From Flavobacteriales bacterium UBA2669 (lineage in GTDB: Bacteria > Bacteroidota > Bacteroidia > Flavobacteriales_E > Vicingaceae): DNA of 64,000 bases. Position numbers and translations under genes: made by a program. Location: assembly GCA_002359215.1 (NCBI GenBank), contig DEMN01000012.1, positions 990,762-1,054,761 on the forward strand, in the 5' to 3' direction. Under the pieces are notes generated by a model. It saw only the letters and a program-made list of their open reading frames with translations. It was not told where the DNA came from and ran no database searches. Below are positions 8,243-16,885 of the stretch, piece by piece; the stretch's first letter is position 1, and the number at the start of each line of letters is the position of its first letter.

Positions 8243-8881
8243 ATGGCGAAATACAACGATAACATGACTAGCCAAAACAATATGGATGGTTACGAAAAAA
8301 TTGAACAGTACAACGAAACAAAAATCAACTTACTATCAGCAAGTTATTCTGACATTATTACTAACCTTGGTGAAGATATTAATCGTGAAGGATTACAAAA
8401 AACTCCAGAGAGAGTAGCTAAAGCTATGCAATACCTTACTCATGGTTATGATTTAAATCCTACAGAAATTCTTCAATCAGCAATGTTTCAAGAAGACCAT
8501 GGACATATGGTAATTGTTAAAGACATTGAGCTTTACTCATTATGCGAACATCACATGTTGCCTTTCTTTGGAAAAGCTCATGTTGCTTATATTCCTAACG
8601 GACATATTGTTGGGTTAAGTAAAATCCCTCGTGTGGTAGATGCTTTTGCCAGAAGATTACAAGTGCAAGAACGATTGACTGATGATATTAAAAACTGTAT
8701 TGAAGAAGCACTTAAACCACTTGGCGTTGCGGTAGTTATTGAAGCCCAGCACATGTGTATGCAAATGAGAGGTATCCAAAAACAAAATTCACTAACTACT
8801 ACTTCTTCTTTTACTGGTGCTTTTGAGAAAGATAGTACCCGTAAAGAGTTTATTAGCTTAATCTCTAACAAACTGTCATAA
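8243..8881 (+). CDS. folE: GTP cyclohydrolase I (FolE)
   Basis: 212 residues. Zinc ligands Cys101 and His104 lie in CEHHMLPFFGKAHVAYIP and Cys172 in QHMCMQMRG, which is the full set for the zinc-dependent type I enzyme. The REGLQKTPERVAKAM segment (about 48-62) is the conserved N-terminal signature. It opens GTP to 7,8-dihydroneopterin triphosphate, the first step of folate, biopterin and queuosine pathways. It begins 5 bp after the PTPS gene, so the two consecutive steps share an mRNA. The first 30 residues are variable; a start at Met8 or Met14 is possible. Confidence 0.95.
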   Translation: MAKYNDNMTSQNNMDGYEKIEQYNETKINLLSASYSDIITNLGEDINREGLQKTPERVAKAMQYLTHGYDLNPTEILQSAMFQEDHGHMVIVKDIELYSLCEHHMLPFFGKAHVAYIPNGHIVGLSKIPRVVDAFARRLQVQERLTDDIKNCIEEALKPLGVAVVIEAQHMCMQMRGIQKQNSLTTTSSFTGAFEKDSTRKEFISLISNKLS

Positions 8882-8947
8882 TGACTTATTTTTACAAGTG
8901 GTAAATAAATTGATAATAAAAAACAGATAAAATTTAAATAATATAAT

Positions 8948-9688
8948 ATGGAAAACAAGAATTTCATTAAAAGTCCGATAGAGCAAACTGCTCCATTTAG
9001 CGGGACTATGGTTAAAACCTTTATGTCTAATGTATTTAGTTATATGGCTTCTGCCTTAGCTATTACAGGTATTATTTCCTATTGGTTTGGAACAGATTTA
9101 GAATTGGTAGGCATGTTATTCAGCCCAACTGCTGAAGGAGGCCTTAGTATGAATATGCTTGGCTACATTGTAATGTTTGCCCCTTTAGGTTTTGTATTAT
9201 TGATGTCTTTTGGTTTTCAAAAGCTTTCTTCCATGGCAATGGTTATCTTATTTATAATTTACTCTGCCATTATGGGTGTTAGTTTAAGTACTATCTTTTT
9301 AGTTTATACCGCTAGTTCTATTTTTATGACTTTTTTCATAACTGCCGGAACTTTTGGTGTAATGGCCCTACTGGGTTACACTACCAAAACTGATTTAACT
9401 AAATTTGGTTCTATTTTAATGATGGGGTTAATAGGTATTATCATTGCTAGTGTGGTAAATATGTTTATGGGTAGTGAAACCATGGACTACATCATTAGTA
9501 TATTAGGTGTTTTAATCTTTACCGGACTTACTGCTTATGATGTTCAGAAATTAAAAAGAATTGGAACTGGTGTAGAATATGGCACTGACGAAACGAATAA
9601 ATTAGCCATTATGGGAGCTTTAAACCTTTACTTAGATTTTGTAAACCTGTTCCTATTCTTACTAAGATTTTTAGGAGACAGAAAATAA
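8948..9688 (+). CDS. Bax inhibitor-1/YccA family membrane protein
   Basis: 246 residues with seven hydrophobic segments. The C-terminal signature is present: FTGLTAYDVQKLKRIG near 190-205, followed by ALNLYLDFVNLFLFLLRFLG, where the TAYD aspartate belongs to the pH-sensing pair of the TMBIM family. Bacterial members act as inner-membrane calcium leak channels or interact with proteases. It follows folE by 66 bp, with a strong hairpin terminator right after the stop. No upstream -7 element was found, so it may be read from the pterin promoter. Confidence 0.9.
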   Translation: MENKNFIKSPIEQTAPFSGTMVKTFMSNVFSYMASALAITGIISYWFGTDLELVGMLFSPTAEGGLSMNMLGYIVMFAPLGFVLLMSFGFQKLSSMAMVILFIIYSAIMGVSLSTIFLVYTASSIFMTFFITAGTFGVMALLGYTTKTDLTKFGSILMMGLIGIIIASVVNMFMGSETMDYIISILGVLIFTGLTAYDVQKLKRIGTGVEYGTDETNKLAIMGALNLYLDFVNLFLFLLRFLGDRK

Positions 9689-9704
9689 AAAAACATGTAC
9701 AATA

Positions 9705-9737
9705 AAAAAGCCTAACAGTTCTCTGTTAGGCTTTTTT
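9705..9737 (+). terminator. Intrinsic terminator, bidirectional
   Basis: Hairpin CCTAACAG-TTCT-CTGTTAGG flanked by an A-run on the left and a T-run on the right. It follows the BI-1 gene and also faces the end of ychF on the other strand. Confidence 0.9.
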
Positions 9738-9779
9738 GTTAATTCAACTTTATAAACTTTAACCTTTTAAACTAATTAT

Positions 9780-10877
9780 TTAAACATTAAACCTAAAGTG
9801 CATAATATCTCCATCTTGCACAATGTATTCCTTCCCTTCAACCGCCATTTTACCGGCTTCTTTTACTGCTGCTTCAGAGCCAAGAGAAATAAAATCATTA
9901 TATTTAATTACTTCTGCCCTAATAAAACCTTTCTCAAAATCGGTATGAATAACACCTGCTGCCTGTGGAGCAGTCATTCCATGCTTAATTGTCCAAGCTC
10001 TAACTTCTTTTACACCTGCAGTAAAATAAGTTTCTAAATTCAATAATTTATAAGCCATTTTAATCAACTTGCTTACACCTGCATCACTTAACCCTAAATC
10101 TTGCAAAAACTCCTGACGTTCATCAAAAGTTTCTAACTCAGCAATATCAGCTTCTATTTGAGCACCAATTACCAATACTTCTGCATTTTCGTCTTTTACT
10201 GCTGCTTTTACTTTTTCTACATATTCATTTCCTGTAGCTACAGAACCTTCATCAACATTACAAACATATAGAACCGGCTTATTGGTAAGCAAATGTAAAT
10301 CCTTTACAAAAACAGCTTCTTCTTTGGTTACTTCAACTGTTCTAGCAGATTTTCCCTGATTTAACGCATCAGCATATCTCTGTAATACTTCATTTTCTTT
10401 AACGGCTGATTTATCACCCGTTTGTACTTTTCTTTTTACACCATCTAATTTTTTCTGAACAGTTTCTAAATCTTTTAGTTGTAATTCAGTATCAATAATT
10501 TCTTTATCTCTAACCGGATCTACAGAACCATCTACATGCACCACATTGCCATCATCAAAACATCTCAACACATGAATAATAGCATCCGTTTCTCTAATAT
10601 TTGCTAAGAATTTATTACCTAAACCCTCCCCTTTGCTAGCTCCTTTAACCAATCCGGCAATATCAACAATTTCTATAGTAGTTGGTTGCACTTTCTCAGG
10701 TTTCACCAATTTTTCTAATTCATTTAGCCTTTCATCTGGAACAGTAATTACCCCAACATTTGGTTCAATAGTACAAAAAGGAAAATTTGCCGATTGAGCC
10801 TTAGCATTTGATAAACAATTAAACAAGGTTGATTTTCCTACATTTGGTAAACCAACAATTCCGCATTTTAACGCCAT
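9780..10877 (-). CDS. ychF: Ribosome-associated GTPase/ATPase YchF (OBG family)
   Basis: 365 residues, the usual length. The P-loop GLPNVGKST is at residues 9-17, the G3 motif DIAGLVKGASKGEG is near 70, and the C-terminal TGS domain ends with the typical KEYIVQDGDIMHFRFNV. YchF binds ribosomes and hydrolyses ATP in preference to GTP, and is linked to oxidative stress responses. It is monocistronic. A minus-strand TACATTTG element at 10904-10911 lies 26 nt before the start. Confidence 0.97.
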   Translation of the reverse strand: MALKCGIVGLPNVGKSTLFNCLSNAKAQSANFPFCTIEPNVGVITVPDERLNELEKLVKPEKVQPTTIEIVDIAGLVKGASKGEGLGNKFLANIRETDAIIHVLRCFDDGNVVHVDGSVDPVRDKEIIDTELQLKDLETVQKKLDGVKRKVQTGDKSAVKENEVLQRYADALNQGKSARTVEVTKEEAVFVKDLHLLTNKPVLYVCNVDEGSVATGNEYVEKVKAAVKDENAEVLVIGAQIEADIAELETFDERQEFLQDLGLSDAGVSKLIKMAYKLLNLETYFTAGVKEVRAWTIKHGMTAPQAAGVIHTDFEKGFIRAEVIKYNDFISLGSEAAVKEAGKMAVEGKEYIVQDGDIMHFRFNV

Positions 10878-10903
10878 ATTCTTCTTATAAAATTTTTGAG
10901 CTG

Positions 10904-10911
10904 CAAATGTA
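10904..10911 (-). promoter_or_regulatory. -7 element TACATTTG for ychF
   Basis: Minus-strand TAnnTTTG match, 26 nt upstream of the ychF ATG at 10877. Confidence 0.5.
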
Positions 10912-10995
10912 ACAGATTAATCTATTTTATTGAATGAATTTAAATATCTTTAATGAAAAATTCACTCAATAGCTATTTATATCCAATAAGCATTG

Positions 10996-11003
10996 TACCT
11001 TTG
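10996..11003 (+). promoter_or_regulatory. -7 element TACCTTTG that fixes the start at 11028
   Basis: TAnnTTTG match 24 nt before ATG 11028. An in-frame ATG exists upstream at 10953 but would lie outside the transcript from this promoter. Confidence 0.55.
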
Positions 11004-11027
11004 CAGTACACAAAAACAATTAAAATT

Positions 11028-11501
11028 ATGAGTGATTTTTCATACGAAATAAAAGCAGGCAAAGGTATTAGCAACATTACTTTTGGAAGCAAAAGAGACC
11101 AATTGAAACAAATTTTAGGAGAACCTACAGAAAAAGAATTATACAACGCTACTGAAGATGAAGATTACCAAACAGAAGATTGGCATTATGATGAATTAGA
11201 AACTTCTTTTTCTTTTGATGAAGAAGATGGGTGGCGTTTAACCACTGTTGCTACAAGTTCTCCTGAAGCTACAATTAAAGGCAAAAAATTAATCGGGTTA
11301 TCTGTTGATGAAACTTTAGCTGAAACAGAAAATATGGATTTAGGTGAAAACTATTTAGAAGATTTCTCTGAAGAAGGCGAAAATCAAAAACTAGTTAGTT
11401 TTTTAAATGCAGGTATTAATCTATGGTTTGAAGATGATGTGCTTTCTGAAATTCAATGGAGCGTTTTGTGGTCTGATGAGGATACCCCTGAATGGCCATA
11501 A
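11028..11501 (+). CDS. Acidic cytoplasmic protein of unknown function
   Basis: 157 residues from the chosen ATG at 11028; the open frame extends to 10953, but the -7 element at 10996-11003 lies between. There is no signal peptide or membrane segment. The start, SYEIKAGKGISNITFGSKRD followed by QILGEPTE, recalls small proteins with a G-x-S/T-F-G-x5-L-x2-LG-x-P pattern found in Bacteroidota. Function is unknown. It is strongly acidic, ending SVLWSDEDTPEWP. A hairpin terminator follows. It stands alone between ychF (divergent) and the PIG-L gene (convergent). Confidence 0.75.
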   Translation: MSDFSYEIKAGKGISNITFGSKRDQLKQILGEPTEKELYNATEDEDYQTEDWHYDELETSFSFDEEDGWRLTTVATSSPEATIKGKKLIGLSVDETLAETENMDLGENYLEDFSEEGENQKLVSFLNAGINLWFEDDVLSEIQWSVLWSDEDTPEWP

Positions 11502-11525
11502 ACCTTAAAAGTTTAAAAAAATAAC

Positions 11526-11569
11526 AAAAAAACTGTCATTTCTACATCAGGAGATTGGCAGTTTTTTTT
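11526..11569 (+). terminator. Intrinsic terminator
   Basis: A-run, AACTG ... CAGTT arms, then a run of eight T. It lies 24 bp after the stop of the gene at 11028-11501. The two arms pair imperfectly beyond the outer AAACTG/CAGTTT. Confidence 0.6.
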
Positions 11570-11603
11570 ATCTTATTTCTCGACACTACAAATTCATTTT
11601 TCT

Positions 11604-11680
11604 TCCCTGACGAAACGTAGTGGAGATCAGGGATCCATTTCTATATTAAACTCCTTATCTTCGCTACGCTTCGTAAGGAG
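11604..11680. repeat. Pair of small palindromic units between convergent genes
   Basis: TCCCTGA at 11604-11610 pairs with TCAGGGA at 11627-11633 around the core CGAAACGTAGTGGAGA. A second unit, CTCCTTA at 11651-11657, pairs with TAAGGAG at 11674-11680 around CTTCGCTACGCTTCG. Both cores carry complementary ACGTAGTG/CTACGCTTCG-type sequence. These look like the REP-like intergenic palindromes that are common in Bacteroidota and are related in style to the elements near 53.1-54.4 kb. Confidence 0.5.
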
Positions 11681-11707
11681 AGATATTTGGGTTAGTAAAA
11701 GACTCTA

Positions 11708-14188
11708 CTACTTTATACTTTCAGTTTGCTTATAACTTACCATGTTGGCAAACAATCGGAAAGCACCACTCACTCCGGCAGGTAACTCTCTAAAAAATGA
11801 AACACCTGTATAAATAAAGCTTCCTTTTCCATAATGAACTACTAAAACACTGCCTTTTTTACTCGTTTCCCCTTTATCATTCATCATTAAAATTGGCTGA
11901 AATTCTTCGTCCCACTCATCGGCAAAATATAAGCCTCTTTCTTGCACCCATCCTTCAAAATCATCTGCGGTAAGCTTATTAGGGTAATTCAGCATAGAAT
12001 GTTTAGTATCTACAAAAGTAACATCAGCATCTTCCTCAGTTACTCTATCTTTACTGATGTTAAAGTTATATGGACCAATTTTATCGGTTACCAACCCTCT
12101 ATTTACGTTGTACTGAACAATATAATTTCCTCCATTTTTAATATAATCCATAATTGTCGTGTAAACATTACTCATGTATTTATTGGTGTTATAAGCTCTA
12201 ATACCACAAATAATAGCATCATACTGAGATAGATTTCCATTTTTCAATTTATCTTCATCCAACAATACTACCTGATAACCTAATTGTTCCAAAGCATTTG
12301 GCACCTCATCTCCCGCTCCCATAATGTAACCAATTTTTTGTCCATTGGTTTTTACATCTAGACGAACCATTTTAGCTCTTGCTTCTTTTAAAACGGTTTG
12401 TATTTTAATATGGTCATATTCAATAAAAATAGCTTCTTTTGCCGGTACATTATTTATTAATACTTTCATTTCCACTTCAGATGCCGTTGCAGAAGGAGTA
12501 ACCATAAAAACTAATTGCTGCTCTTGATTTTTTTCAACAATAGAAAAATCAGCTAATTCGGGACTAGCTTTCCAGCCTTTTGGTAAAGCTAAGTTTACAT
12601 TTCCATTGCTATTCTTTTCATGCGACTTTACCGTTACCACTACTTTTTTAGGTGTATTAGCAGAAAAAACATACACATTTTCAGCAACAGCTGCAGTAAT
12701 TTTAGGCAACACTATAAATGGTCTGTAAATTTCCCCCTTTACCCTGTCTGTCCATTTATACTGCAAAGGTTGAGTTGTGTAAAAAAATATTCCTTCTACC
12801 TCTAACATAATGGCAGCATAAAGTTTATTTAAGTTTTGAGGAAGTCCAGTCATATCTTGCTGAGCAACTTCAAAAATTCCTTCATAAGGTTTGTTCAGCC
12901 AGTAAGGGTTGGTGTTTGTTTCATTTTCACAAACAAAGGGTAGATTAATGTTTTGCATTTCATTTTTAGGCAGCTCTAAGTTAATAGTACTGTCTTTTTC
13001 CATAATACCAATATTGGTAAGTTTCACCTTTAAATTACTTCGGTTAACGATATTTATTACACCATTAACCAAAGTTCCTGGTGTTGCACTAAAATCATCG
13101 GCAATAAATTCAGCATGTAGTCCCATGCAAGAGCTTATCAATTTAGAAACTTCTGCCAACTTAACATATTTCCAAGAACTATAAGGCAGGGCATTAATTT
13201 TTGTAAACACTTTCAGTAAAATAGGAACGATTTTTTCAGGATGTTCAGCATCAAAATTGGTATTTGCCCCTTGAATTAACGCACTAATTTCTTTCCCTCC
13301 TTCTATTCTATTCCACGAAAAATCTATCCCATCAAAAACATCATCTTCAAATTTTTCACCTTTTTGCAACACCAAATACTCATCTTGCACTCCTCTTACT
13401 TTTGCTGCACCAAATCCTTGACTCTTATGCATGGTTCTGCTTTCTGCAGCTATTTCGCTGTAAGCTTTACCCAATAAAGGATTATAAGTTCCTACATCAA
13501 CCGTAATGTAATCTGGATTGTCTTTAGCTTTTTCCGGCAAGTCTTTATCCCACCAAGTGCTGGCATTTAAAAACAACCGTTTGGGCTGCCAAACATCTAC
13601 ATACATCAGTTGCTCAGGAAATGCAGTTGAGTCTGCTGCCAAATCAAAAGCTTCTTCAGCCAATATTGCCGAAGCAGTATGGTGACCATGACCTGCATAA
13701 GCGGTTTTTGGAAAACGAGTAATAATTACATCTGGTCTAAATTTTCTGATGACATATACTACATCTGCCAACACTTTTTGCTTGTCCCACTTAGCAAAAG
13801 TTTCTTCAGGAGTTTTAGAATACCCAAAGTCAACAGCTCGGGTAAAAAACTGTTCGCCACCATCAATTTTTCTAGCTTCCAATAATTCTTGTGTACGTAC
13901 AACACCCATTAAACCACCTTGCTCAGTACCAATTAAATTTTGCCCACCATCACCTCTAGTTAGAGAAAGGTAACCTGTACGCATCAATTTTTCATTTGCC
14001 ATGTAAGCAATTAATCGAGTATTTTCATCATCAGGATGAGCAGCTAAGTAAAGTACACTACCTAAAGTATTAAGTTTATTTAATGCTAACTTTATTTCTC
14101 CTGCTGTTAATGGATCTTGAGCCTTTGCTTTTGGTATGAATCCTAAAAAAGTAATGACCAAACAAAAAATGATAATGAAATGTTGCAT
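11708..14188 (-). CDS. Exported PIG-L (LmbE-like) family deacetylase
   Basis: 826 residues with a signal peptide at about 1-23 (cleavage near KAKA-Q). The PIG-L zinc-dependent deacetylase domain follows: AAHPDDENTRL at 49-59 gives the metal-binding His51-x-Asp53-Asp54, and YAGHGHHTA near 165 gives the distal histidine. The C-terminal half has an NPCBM/NEW2-like or beta-rich region and then a GATase-like Rossmann segment (GYIMGAGDEVPNALEQLGYQV and a later YDAIICGIRAYN). Members remove acetyl groups from N-acetylglucosamine-type substrates; here the enzyme would be periplasmic or surface. It is monocistronic with a TAATTTTG element at 14211-14218. Confidence 0.88.
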   Translation of the reverse strand: MQHFIIIFCLVITFLGFIPKAKAQDPLTAGEIKLALNKLNTLGSVLYLAAHPDDENTRLIAYMANEKLMRTGYLSLTRGDGGQNLIGTEQGGLMGVVRTQELLEARKIDGGEQFFTRAVDFGYSKTPEETFAKWDKQKVLADVVYVIRKFRPDVIITRFPKTAYAGHGHHTASAILAEEAFDLAADSTAFPEQLMYVDVWQPKRLFLNASTWWDKDLPEKAKDNPDYITVDVGTYNPLLGKAYSEIAAESRTMHKSQGFGAAKVRGVQDEYLVLQKGEKFEDDVFDGIDFSWNRIEGGKEISALIQGANTNFDAEHPEKIVPILLKVFTKINALPYSSWKYVKLAEVSKLISSCMGLHAEFIADDFSATPGTLVNGVINIVNRSNLKVKLTNIGIMEKDSTINLELPKNEMQNINLPFVCENETNTNPYWLNKPYEGIFEVAQQDMTGLPQNLNKLYAAIMLEVEGIFFYTTQPLQYKWTDRVKGEIYRPFIVLPKITAAVAENVYVFSANTPKKVVVTVKSHEKNSNGNVNLALPKGWKASPELADFSIVEKNQEQQLVFMVTPSATASEVEMKVLINNVPAKEAIFIEYDHIKIQTVLKEARAKMVRLDVKTNGQKIGYIMGAGDEVPNALEQLGYQVVLLDEDKLKNGNLSQYDAIICGIRAYNTNKYMSNVYTTIMDYIKNGGNYIVQYNVNRGLVTDKIGPYNFNISKDRVTEEDADVTFVDTKHSMLNYPNKLTADDFEGWVQERGLYFADEWDEEFQPILMMNDKGETSKKGSVLVVHYGKGSFIYTGVSFFRELPAGVSGAFRLFANMVSYKQTESIK

Positions 14189-14210
14189 GTATTTATTTTT
14201 TTGAAAGTCC

Positions 14211-14218
14211 CAAAATTA
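14211..14218 (-). promoter_or_regulatory. -7 element TAATTTTG for the PIG-L gene
   Basis: Minus-strand TAnnTTTG match, 22 nt upstream of the ATG at 14188. A TTG (CAA on the plus strand at 14243-14245) lies 24 nt further upstream. Confidence 0.5.
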
Positions 14219-14320
14219 AGGAATTTTGTATAGAGCGATTTTCAATCGGTTTATTGCTTTGTTAATAAAACAAAATAATAGGCTTCATAAAGATTCATAG
14301 TAGTTCTCTGTAAAAAAATC

Positions 14321-14328
14321 TATCTTTG
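14321..14328 (+). promoter_or_regulatory. -7 element TATCTTTG, start-proximal, for the rlmL-like gene
   Basis: TAnnTTTG match with 4 nt between the element and ATG 14333, which predicts a leaderless mRNA. Confidence 0.5.
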
Positions 14329-14332
14329 TAAC

Positions 14333-15508
14333 ATGTTAGAAAAACCGTTTACCATGGTAGCCAAAACTTCTTTCGGTTTAGAAGATGTTGCTGCTGAAGA
14401 ATTAGCTCAATTAGGAGCTCAACAAATTGAGAAAGGAATTAGAAGTGTCTCCTTTAAAGGAGACAAGGCTCTATTGTATAATGCCAATTTATGGCTCAGA
14501 ACAGTCAATAAATTATTAGTTCCGATACATCAATTTCCTATTAAAGATAGTGATGATTTGTATAACCAAATCAAAAAAATGGAATGGGAAAACATTTTTG
14601 ATGTAGATCAAACTTTTTTTATTGATGCAGTAGTTTCTTCTACCCTATTTAATCACTCACAATTCCCTGCATTAAAAGCTAAAGATGCTATTGCAGATAG
14701 ATTTAGAGAAAAATTTAACCGAAGACCAAATGTTGAAAAATTTAACCCCAACATTAAAATTAACCTTTACATCAATCAAAAAAATAATTGTGTAGTAAGT
14801 TTAGACAGCTCTGGTGATACTCTCTTTAAAAGAGGTTACAGAGAAAGTCGTAGCGAAGCACCAATTAAGGAAGATTTAGCCGCAGGCATGATTTTATTGA
14901 GTGGATGGGACAAAAAAGCTCCTCTACTTGATTTGTTTTGTGGCTCAGGAACTATTCTTATAGAGGCTGCCATGATAGCTTTTAACATTGCTCCCAACCT
15001 TAAAAGAGAAGAATTTGGATTTTTTAATTGGAAAGATTTCGATAATCAACTTTTTAATAAATTAAAAGACGAAGCTATTACCAATAGAAAATTCTCCAAC
15101 ACTAGAATTATTGGTGTGGACAATTCAGGAAGAGTGTTAGGTATGTGCAGAGCTAACCTCAAAAGTATTGATCTATTAGACAAAGTAAGCTTAAAATTAT
15201 CTGATTTTCAAGACTACACACCAACTACAGAAGCTGGTATAATCATTTCTAACCCACCTTACGGAGAAAGAATTGGCGATGGAATTGAAGCACTTTACAC
15301 CGATTTTGGTGATACACTTAAACAAAAATTTAGTGGCTGGTCGGCATGGATAATAAGCTCCAATATGGAAGCCCTTAAAAATGTTGGACTAAGACCATCT
15401 AAAAAATTAAAATTATTTAATGGAAGTTTGGAATGTAAATTTATTCAGTATGAAATGTATCGAGGGACAAAAAAGACACACAAAACAGAAAATGCTGTAA
15501 ATGATTAG
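14333..15508 (+). CDS. THUMP-domain 23S rRNA (guanine) methyltransferase, RlmL/YcbY N-terminal type
   Basis: 391 residues. A THUMP RNA-binding domain covers about 45-165 and a Rossmann methyltransferase domain covers about 170-380, with motif I LLDLFCGSGTILIEA near 200 and the base-flipping motif ISNPPYGERIG near 305. This corresponds to the N-terminal (m2G2445) half of E. coli RlmL; the second RlmK domain is absent, which is normal for Bacteroidota. It heads a probable operon with the small gene overlapping by 8 bp, pfkA and the AddA-like gene. A downstream start at Met8 is possible. Confidence 0.88.
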   Translation: MLEKPFTMVAKTSFGLEDVAAEELAQLGAQQIEKGIRSVSFKGDKALLYNANLWLRTVNKLLVPIHQFPIKDSDDLYNQIKKMEWENIFDVDQTFFIDAVVSSTLFNHSQFPALKAKDAIADRFREKFNRRPNVEKFNPNIKINLYINQKNNCVVSLDSSGDTLFKRGYRESRSEAPIKEDLAAGMILLSGWDKKAPLLDLFCGSGTILIEAAMIAFNIAPNLKREEFGFFNWKDFDNQLFNKLKDEAITNRKFSNTRIIGVDNSGRVLGMCRANLKSIDLLDKVSLKLSDFQDYTPTTEAGIIISNPPYGERIGDGIEALYTDFGDTLKQKFSGWSAWIISSNMEALKNVGLRPSKKLKLFNGSLECKFIQYEMYRGTKKTHKTENAVND

Positions 15509-15890
15509 AAAGGATTACATTCAACGATATTTTGATGAAATGGCTAAAATGTTAGCTAAAATCCTCTTTTTAAAACAAAACAACGAACCCGAAAAAATTC
15601 AAGAAACCCTTAATGACTTTGCTAATGATTTTCTAAAAATTAATTTAAAAAACATTTTAGAAACCCCTGAAGACAAATTAATTGACACACTTAAAGCGGA
15701 ACATGATTTCGATTTAACCAAGTTTAAACTGCTCGAAGAGTTACTATTTCAAAAATTCTTATTAACACCCAATGATGTTTCCTTAAGAAATAGTACTTTA
15801 GAAGTCATAAATTATATCATAAAAAACGATAACGATTTTTCTGTAGAACGTCATCAACGTTCTCAAGAGCTAATTAAACTGTCTAATTAA
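15501..15890 (+). CDS. Small helical protein of unknown function (DUF6483-like)
   Basis: 129 residues, soluble, almost entirely predicted helix. The N-terminus IRKDYIQRYFDEMAKMLAKI resembles small uncharacterised proteins of the DUF6483 type that begin with a DYI-R-hydrophobic pattern. The start overlaps the end of the rlmL-like gene by 8 bp and the stop lies 11 bp before pfkA, so it is translated from the same message. No catalytic residues stand out. The family assignment is tentative. Confidence 0.7.
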   Translation: MIRKDYIQRYFDEMAKMLAKILFLKQNNEPEKIQETLNDFANDFLKINLKNILETPEDKLIDTLKAEHDFDLTKFKLLEELLFQKFLLTPNDVSLRNSTLEVINYIIKNDNDFSVERHQRSQELIKLSN

Positions 15891-15901
15891 AAAGATAAAA
15901 A

Positions 15902-16873
15902 ATGCAAAAAATAGGTGTTTTTACCTCCGGTGGTGATTCTCCGGGAATGAATGCTGCGGTTAGGGCCGTAGTAAGAACTTGTGCTTATCACAACATTCAG
16001 GCTTATGGTATTTATGAAGGCTATAAAGGATTGATTGAAGGAAATATTGAACCTTTTGGTGCCAGAGATGTTAAAAACATTATACAGCGAGGAGGAACGA
16101 TTCTAAAAAGTGCCAGATGTAAAAAATTTCATGAATATGAATGGAGAAAAAAAGCTTTTGAAAACATTCAAAAACATGATTTAGATGGCATTGTAGCCAT
16201 TGGTGGTGACGGTACTTTTACAGGAGCAGCTATTTTTAATAGTGAGTTTAACATCCCATTTGTAGGTATTCCCGGAACTATAGATAATGATTTATATGGA
16301 ACAGACTACACCATTGGTTATGACACAGCACTCAATACAGTAGTTGAAGCAGTAGATAAAATTAGAGATACTGCCAACTCTCATAATCGTTTATTTATTA
16401 TTGAAGTGATGGGCAGAGATGCCGGATTTATTGCTTTACGAAGCGGAATTGGCGTTGGTGCTGAAGCAATTCTAGTTCCTGAAACTCCCTCTTACATTAA
16501 TGAACTGTTTAAAAAATTAGATAGCGACAGACATGGTAGAAAATCGAGCATGATAGTAATTGTTGCCGAAGGTGATGAAACCGGAGGAGCCAACGAAGTA
16601 GCCAAACATGTAAAAGAACATCATCCTAAATTTGATACTCGCGTAACTATTTTAGGTCATATACAACGTGGTGGTAGTCCATCGGCTATGGATAGAGTAC
16701 TTGCCAGCCAAATGGGAAATGCTGCTGTTAATGCTCTGTTAGATGGCAAAACAAACCTTATGATAGGAGTTGTAAACAATAAAATTGCCTACACTCCTTT
16801 TGAAAAAGCCATCAAACACCATCAAAAAATTAATACCGATTTACTTTCTTTAGCAGAAATATTATCCTGCTAA
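15902..16873 (+). CDS. pfkA: ATP-dependent 6-phosphofructokinase
   Basis: 323 residues, the usual bacterial length. The nucleotide-binding GVFTSGGDSPGMNAAVRAVVR is at 4-24, GGDGTFTGA near 101-109, and the catalytic TIDND near 124-128. The later VMGRDAGFIAL and GHIQRGGSPSAMDR are substrate-contact signatures. It phosphorylates fructose 6-phosphate in glycolysis. An acidic/glycine GGDGT with a following T rather than K fits the ATP-dependent type, not the pyrophosphate type. It lies within the rlmL-like operon. Confidence 0.97.
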   Translation: MQKIGVFTSGGDSPGMNAAVRAVVRTCAYHNIQAYGIYEGYKGLIEGNIEPFGARDVKNIIQRGGTILKSARCKKFHEYEWRKKAFENIQKHDLDGIVAIGGDGTFTGAAIFNSEFNIPFVGIPGTIDNDLYGTDYTIGYDTALNTVVEAVDKIRDTANSHNRLFIIEVMGRDAGFIALRSGIGVGAEAILVPETPSYINELFKKLDSDRHGRKSSMIVIVAEGDETGGANEVAKHVKEHHPKFDTRVTILGHIQRGGSPSAMDRVLASQMGNAAVNALLDGKTNLMIGVVNNKIAYTPFEKAIKHHQKINTDLLSLAEILSC

Positions 16874-16885
16874 AAACTTATAAAT

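Noticed and set aside
11942..13973. Several plus-strand open frames of 60-96 codons opposite the PIG-L gene
   Set aside because: They are antisense shadows of a strongly supported gene, with no homology features, promoter or proper starts.
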